Positions 61,639 through 64,000 of a stretch of 64,000 bases of DNA are shown in pieces. Source of the DNA: CAWEYO01 sp963813315 (GTDB taxonomy: Bacteria; Pseudomonadota; Alphaproteobacteria; Rhizobiales; Rhizobiaceae); contig CAWEYO010000025.1 in the NCBI GenBank assembly GCA_963813315.1, forward strand, positions 186,001 to 250,000, in the 5' to 3' direction. A program made the position numbers and the translations under genes. The notes under the pieces are model-generated. The model ran no database searches. It was not told where the DNA came from and worked only from the letters and a program-made list of their open reading frames with translations. Position 1 is the stretch's first letter. Each line of letters opens with the position of its first letter.

Positions 61639-62740
61639 AGGAAGGCGCCTGCGAATGCGACGATTGAGTCGGTGTCAGAAGTTGGAAGGCAACGCTTCCG
61701 TCACCTGTTACGAAGCTTGAGACGATCTCAAATCCGAACGCGGAGCGCACCTTCTTGAGTTGTGAAAAGGAGTACTTGAGACAGTAGTTGCTGATCATGA
61801 TGTCGCCGGAAGCCTCGGGGGAATTCAGCAGTTTCTCCATTGCGACGGCGCATTTCACTCGACCGATTTCACTAATGTTTATCGGAAGGAGAACTGTGCC
61901 ATATTCTGAGGCCACATCTCCAAACATGCGTTTCCGGAACGCCCGAGAAACGTCGCGCCAGAGAGGATGATGAGAGAACTCGAAAATGGGATAGTGATTG
62001 GTTTCCGGCAGAATTTGCAATTCCGACGCCAAGAGGTCGCCGGGGCGGAGAAGTCGATTGTATAAGGCATGAATTGATTTCGGGTGCTCGTTTCCTTCCT
62101 GGGATCCCAGCGATGTGAGAAGAATGACGCCGTCCCCAAGCTCCCCAACCGTCTGCCCGATGACATCAGAAAGCTGCAAATGGTGGTAGTCGCGAGCCAA
62201 ATAGTAAAAATTTTCCGCTCCAACGATTACGCCAATTTCTTTCTCCATTGCTAACCTTGATGCAGTGTTGATGTCGATTCCAATATAAGTCACCCGGCAA
62301 GATGCCTTGGTCAGTCCCTCGATAATAACTGAAGTCTTTACAGGCTCCGGTCCAAGTTCGATGTACGTGACTGTGCGCCGCCCTACTTGCTTGAACAGCT
62401 CGGATATCATTCCATCAAGGCACTCTCTAAAGGAAAGACCGAGACAATCGTGGTTTCGGCACAGACCATTCGACGTGACTCCGACACTGTTAATTTCACG
62501 CAACCGCTCAAAGATTCTTATTGCGTGCTCTTCAGACGGCGAATTTGAAGCATACTTCTCGGAGTTTGTGAAAGCGATAACCCTGCTTTTCTCGATACCG
62601 AGCTGAGTCACTAAAGAGCTATGTACTTCATCTAACAAATCATGCGACAATGTTTGACTCCCCAATACGATTGTCTCTGGCGGTACAGCAATATTGATTT
62701 TGCTACTAGGGGAGTTAGCGATGAAACGACCACACGTCAA
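61622..62740 (-). CDS. EgtD-like SAM-dependent methyltransferase, atypical
   Basis: A 372-residue protein. Residues ~115-330 resemble the histidine N-methyltransferase fold of EgtD: VTYIELGPEPVKTSVIIEGL (SAM motif), RVTYIGIDINTASRLA, VILLTSLGSQEGNEHPKS and LLRPGDLLASELQIL. The first ~110 residues have no family match I recognise and include a Cys-containing LCRNHDCLGLS segment. The start is uncertain: a TTG at 62740 has no good ribosome site. Base composition is clearly AT-richer than all neighbours, suggesting horizontal transfer. The stop overlaps the MFS start by 17 bases. Confidence 0.65.
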   Translation of the reverse strand: MTCGRFIANSPSSKINIAVPPETIVLGSQTLSHDLLDEVHSSLVTQLGIEKSRVIAFTNSEKYASNSPSEEHAIRIFERLREINSVGVTSNGLCRNHDCLGLSFRECLDGMISELFKQVGRRTVTYIELGPEPVKTSVIIEGLTKASCRVTYIGIDINTASRLAMEKEIGVIVGAENFYYLARDYHHLQLSDVIGQTVGELGDGVILLTSLGSQEGNEHPKSIHALYNRLLRPGDLLASELQILPETNHYPIFEFSHHPLWRDVSRAFRKRMFGDVASEYGTVLLPINISEIGRVKCAVAMEKLLNSPEASGDIMISNYCLKYSFSQLKKVRSAFGFEIVSSFVTGDGSVAFQLLTPTQSSHSQAPSYATRL

Positions 62741-62826
62741 GATTGAAGAACGATCTTGTGGGGACCAAGGCAGCCCTCTTTAACCCGAGAAACCTTCCGC
62801 ACCGCTGCCCGCAACCATCCATCTAG

Positions 62827-62853
62827 AAAAAGGGGCCGCGACGGCCCCTTTTT
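62827..62853. terminator. Bidirectional Rho-independent terminator
   Basis: AAAAAGGGGCC, a five-base GCGAC loop and GGCCCCTTTTT make a strong symmetric hairpin with T-runs on both strands. It is 22 bases past the stop of the medium-subunit gene and terminates the CO-dehydrogenase-like operon. Confidence 0.92.
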
Positions 62854-62874
62854 GGTAGGCGAGGATGTAGTGGA

Positions 62875-63672
62875 TCAGGCGTTCGCGGCGTTAACCGCGC
62901 GCTTTGCCATGACCACGACGAGGTTCGCCCGGTATTCGGGCGAAGCGTGGAGGTCGCCCATCATCGTGTCCGCGGCCAGCTTGACACCCTCGATCGAGGA
63001 AGCGTCGAATTTCTTCCCCAGAGCCGCCTCGATCTCCCTGGAGCGGAAGACACCGTTGTCACCCGCCCCGGTTACCGCGACACGTACGCCATCCTTGCCC
63101 TTGGCAGCGAACACACCGGCCATTGCGTAACGGGAGGCCGGGTTCGGGAACTTGGCGTAGCCGGATTTCGCGGGCGCAGTGAAGGAAACCGCAGTGATGA
63201 TCTCGCCATCCTTTAGCGAGGTCTCGAAGAGCCCGGTGAAGAATTTCGCCGCTGGGATCTGACGCTTGTTTGTCACGATCGTCCCATCGAGAGCCAGCAC
63301 CGCGGCGGGATAGTCAGCCGCCGGATCGTTGTTGGCAATCGAGCCGCCGATGGTGCCCTTGTTGCGCACATGCGGGTCGCCGATCTGGCTGGCGAGGTGG
63401 CAGAGAGCGGGACAAACCTTCTTCAACTTTTCGTTCGTGGCGACGTCATGATGCGTGGTGGCGGCGCCGATCGTCACCTTCTTGCCGGATACGGTGACCC
63501 CAATCAGCGCGGCAATCCTGCTGATGTCGACCAAGTCGGAAGGCGCGGCCAGCCTTGTCTTCATGGCCGGGATCAGTGTCATGCCGCCCGACAGGAACTT
63601 GGCGTCGCCCTGCTTGGCCAGCTTGAGAGCATCAGCAACGGAAGTAGCCCTGTGGTAGTTGACTGAGTACAT
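62875..63672 (-). CDS. CO-dehydrogenase-type FAD subunit (CoxM/CutM-like)
   Basis: A 265-residue FAD-binding medium subunit of a xanthine-oxidase-family molybdenum hydroxylase. FAD motifs are KFLSGGMTLIPAMKTRL and GTIGGSIANNDPAADYPA, followed by a CO-dehydrogenase-like C-terminal domain. It accepts electrons from the Fe-S subunit. It lies downstream of the large-subunit gene on the same strand. Family-wide, this could be CO dehydrogenase or another aldehyde/purine-type hydroxylase; the tail of the large subunit alone does not decide. Confidence 0.92.
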   Translation of the reverse strand: MYSVNYHRATSVADALKLAKQGDAKFLSGGMTLIPAMKTRLAAPSDLVDISRIAALIGVTVSGKKVTIGAATTHHDVATNEKLKKVCPALCHLASQIGDPHVRNKGTIGGSIANNDPAADYPAAVLALDGTIVTNKRQIPAAKFFTGLFETSLKDGEIITAVSFTAPAKSGYAKFPNPASRYAMAGVFAAKGKDGVRVAVTGAGDNGVFRSREIEAALGKKFDASSIEGVKLAADTMMGDLHASPEYRANLVVVMAKRAVNAANA

Positions 63673-63706
63673 GTTTGTCTCCTTCGAAGGAGTGGATGGC
63701 CAGTAT

Positions 63707-63800
63707 TTAGTCAGTAGTCAGTAGTTAGTGTAGTAGTTAGTAGTTATTAGTGAGGTATCACTGGATATTTCTCTACTCACTACTCACTACTCACTACTTT
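63707..63800. repeat. TAGTNAG tandem and inverted repeats between cox-type genes
   Basis: Repeated AGTAGT(C/T)AGTAGTTAGT units on the left and CTACTCACTACTCACTAC units on the right, with a 25-base spacer. The right block is the complement of the left, so a long hairpin can form. Confidence 0.75.
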
Positions 63801-63803
63801 CGT

Positions 63804-64000
63804 TCAATTCGTCGCCCTCAACGCCGCCCAGACCTTCTGCGGCGTCGCCGGCATTGTCAGATTGTTGTTGTCGATCGCATCGGTGATGGCGTTGATGACA
63901 GCAGGAGGCGAGCCGATCGCGCCAGCCTCACCGCAACCCTTGATGCCGAGTGGATTGCCGGGGCATGGCGTGTTGGACGTCGACACCTGGAACGACGGCA
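63804..64000 (-). CDS. CO-dehydrogenase-type large subunit, C-terminal fragment
   Basis: The last ~65 residues of a xanthine-oxidase-family molybdopterin subunit; the rest is beyond the window. NPLGIKGCGEAGAIGSPPAV carries the Gly-x-Gly-Glu motif whose Glu is the catalytic base in this family. The end DAIDNNNLTMPATPQKVW is typical of CoxL-like proteins. It lies upstream of the medium subunit, 131 bases apart with hairpin-forming repeats between. Confidence 0.9.
   Translation of the reverse strand, partial: PSFQVSTSNTPCPGNPLGIKGCGEAGAIGSPPAVINAITDAIDNNNLTMPATPQKVWAALRATN

Overview
The window looks like chromosomal DNA of an alphaproteobacterium of the order Hyphomicrobiales, most like Mesorhizobium or a close relative. 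Supporting signs are high GC, the aminotransferase-hom-glpX-recJ and yidD-scaffold-folE-hisI-patatin gene orders, a DUF2336 protein, class I PHA synthase, a CO-dehydrogenase-like operon, and several families of short palindromic intergenic repeats. This assignment is inference from gene content.

Layout. 0-5.4 kb: end of a DUF533 gene, a molybdate uptake operon (modABC, then a short modE) with a probable ModE operator, and a divergent cytochrome b / Tat-exported molybdoenzyme pair. 5.5-10 kb: tandem glycine riboswitch and gcvTHP. 10.1-10.7 kb: HigBA-type toxin-antitoxin pair with a broken toxin. 10.8-17.3 kb: parE, a DUF2336 gene, MaoC/CoA-ester lyase, a nitroreductase and a secreted protein. 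17.4-29 kb: housekeeping genes (thrS, yidD, Fe-S scaffold, folE, hisI, patatin, recJ, glpX, hom, aminotransferase). 29.2-33.1 kb: lipoprotein, phaC, and an M15-type peptidase.

33.2-42.1 kb is the most unusual part. A type I secretion ABC protein and adaptor are encoded with three Asp-rich proteins that share Asp-Gln-Asp motifs, lack RTX nonapeptides, and in two cases end in acidic-hydrophobic tails like those of type I substrates. Two paralogous NarL/LuxR-like regulators flank the locus, and in both the receiver phospho-acceptor Asp is Asn. I propose this as a candidate undescribed secretion system.

42.5-47.4 kb: prkA-yeaH-spoVR stress operon. 47.4-50.4 kb: type III polyketide synthase, methyltransferase and flavoprotein (phenolic-lipid type cluster). 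50.6-60.4 kb: a LacI-controlled seven-gene catabolic operon (MocA-like, CoA-transferase, enoyl-CoA hydratase, SDR, two GMC oxidoreductases) divergent from a DUF993 gene, with two identical 14-bp operators between. 60.4-62.7 kb: MFS exporter and an atypical EgtD-like methyltransferase of lower GC. 62.9-64 kb: CO-dehydrogenase-type medium subunit and the end of the large subunit.

Two features cut across the window. Five genes (MaoC, thrS, an Asp-rich gene, prkA, the flavoprotein) are each broken by exactly one extra base. In four of them the extra base is a T inside GA(A/G)TTC, where GA(A/G)TC would restore the frame; this suggests a systematic sequencing artefact at CcrM-type GANTC sites. Also, six minus-strand genes end with a TAG stop codon that forms the terminal bases of a dispersed palindromic repeat.
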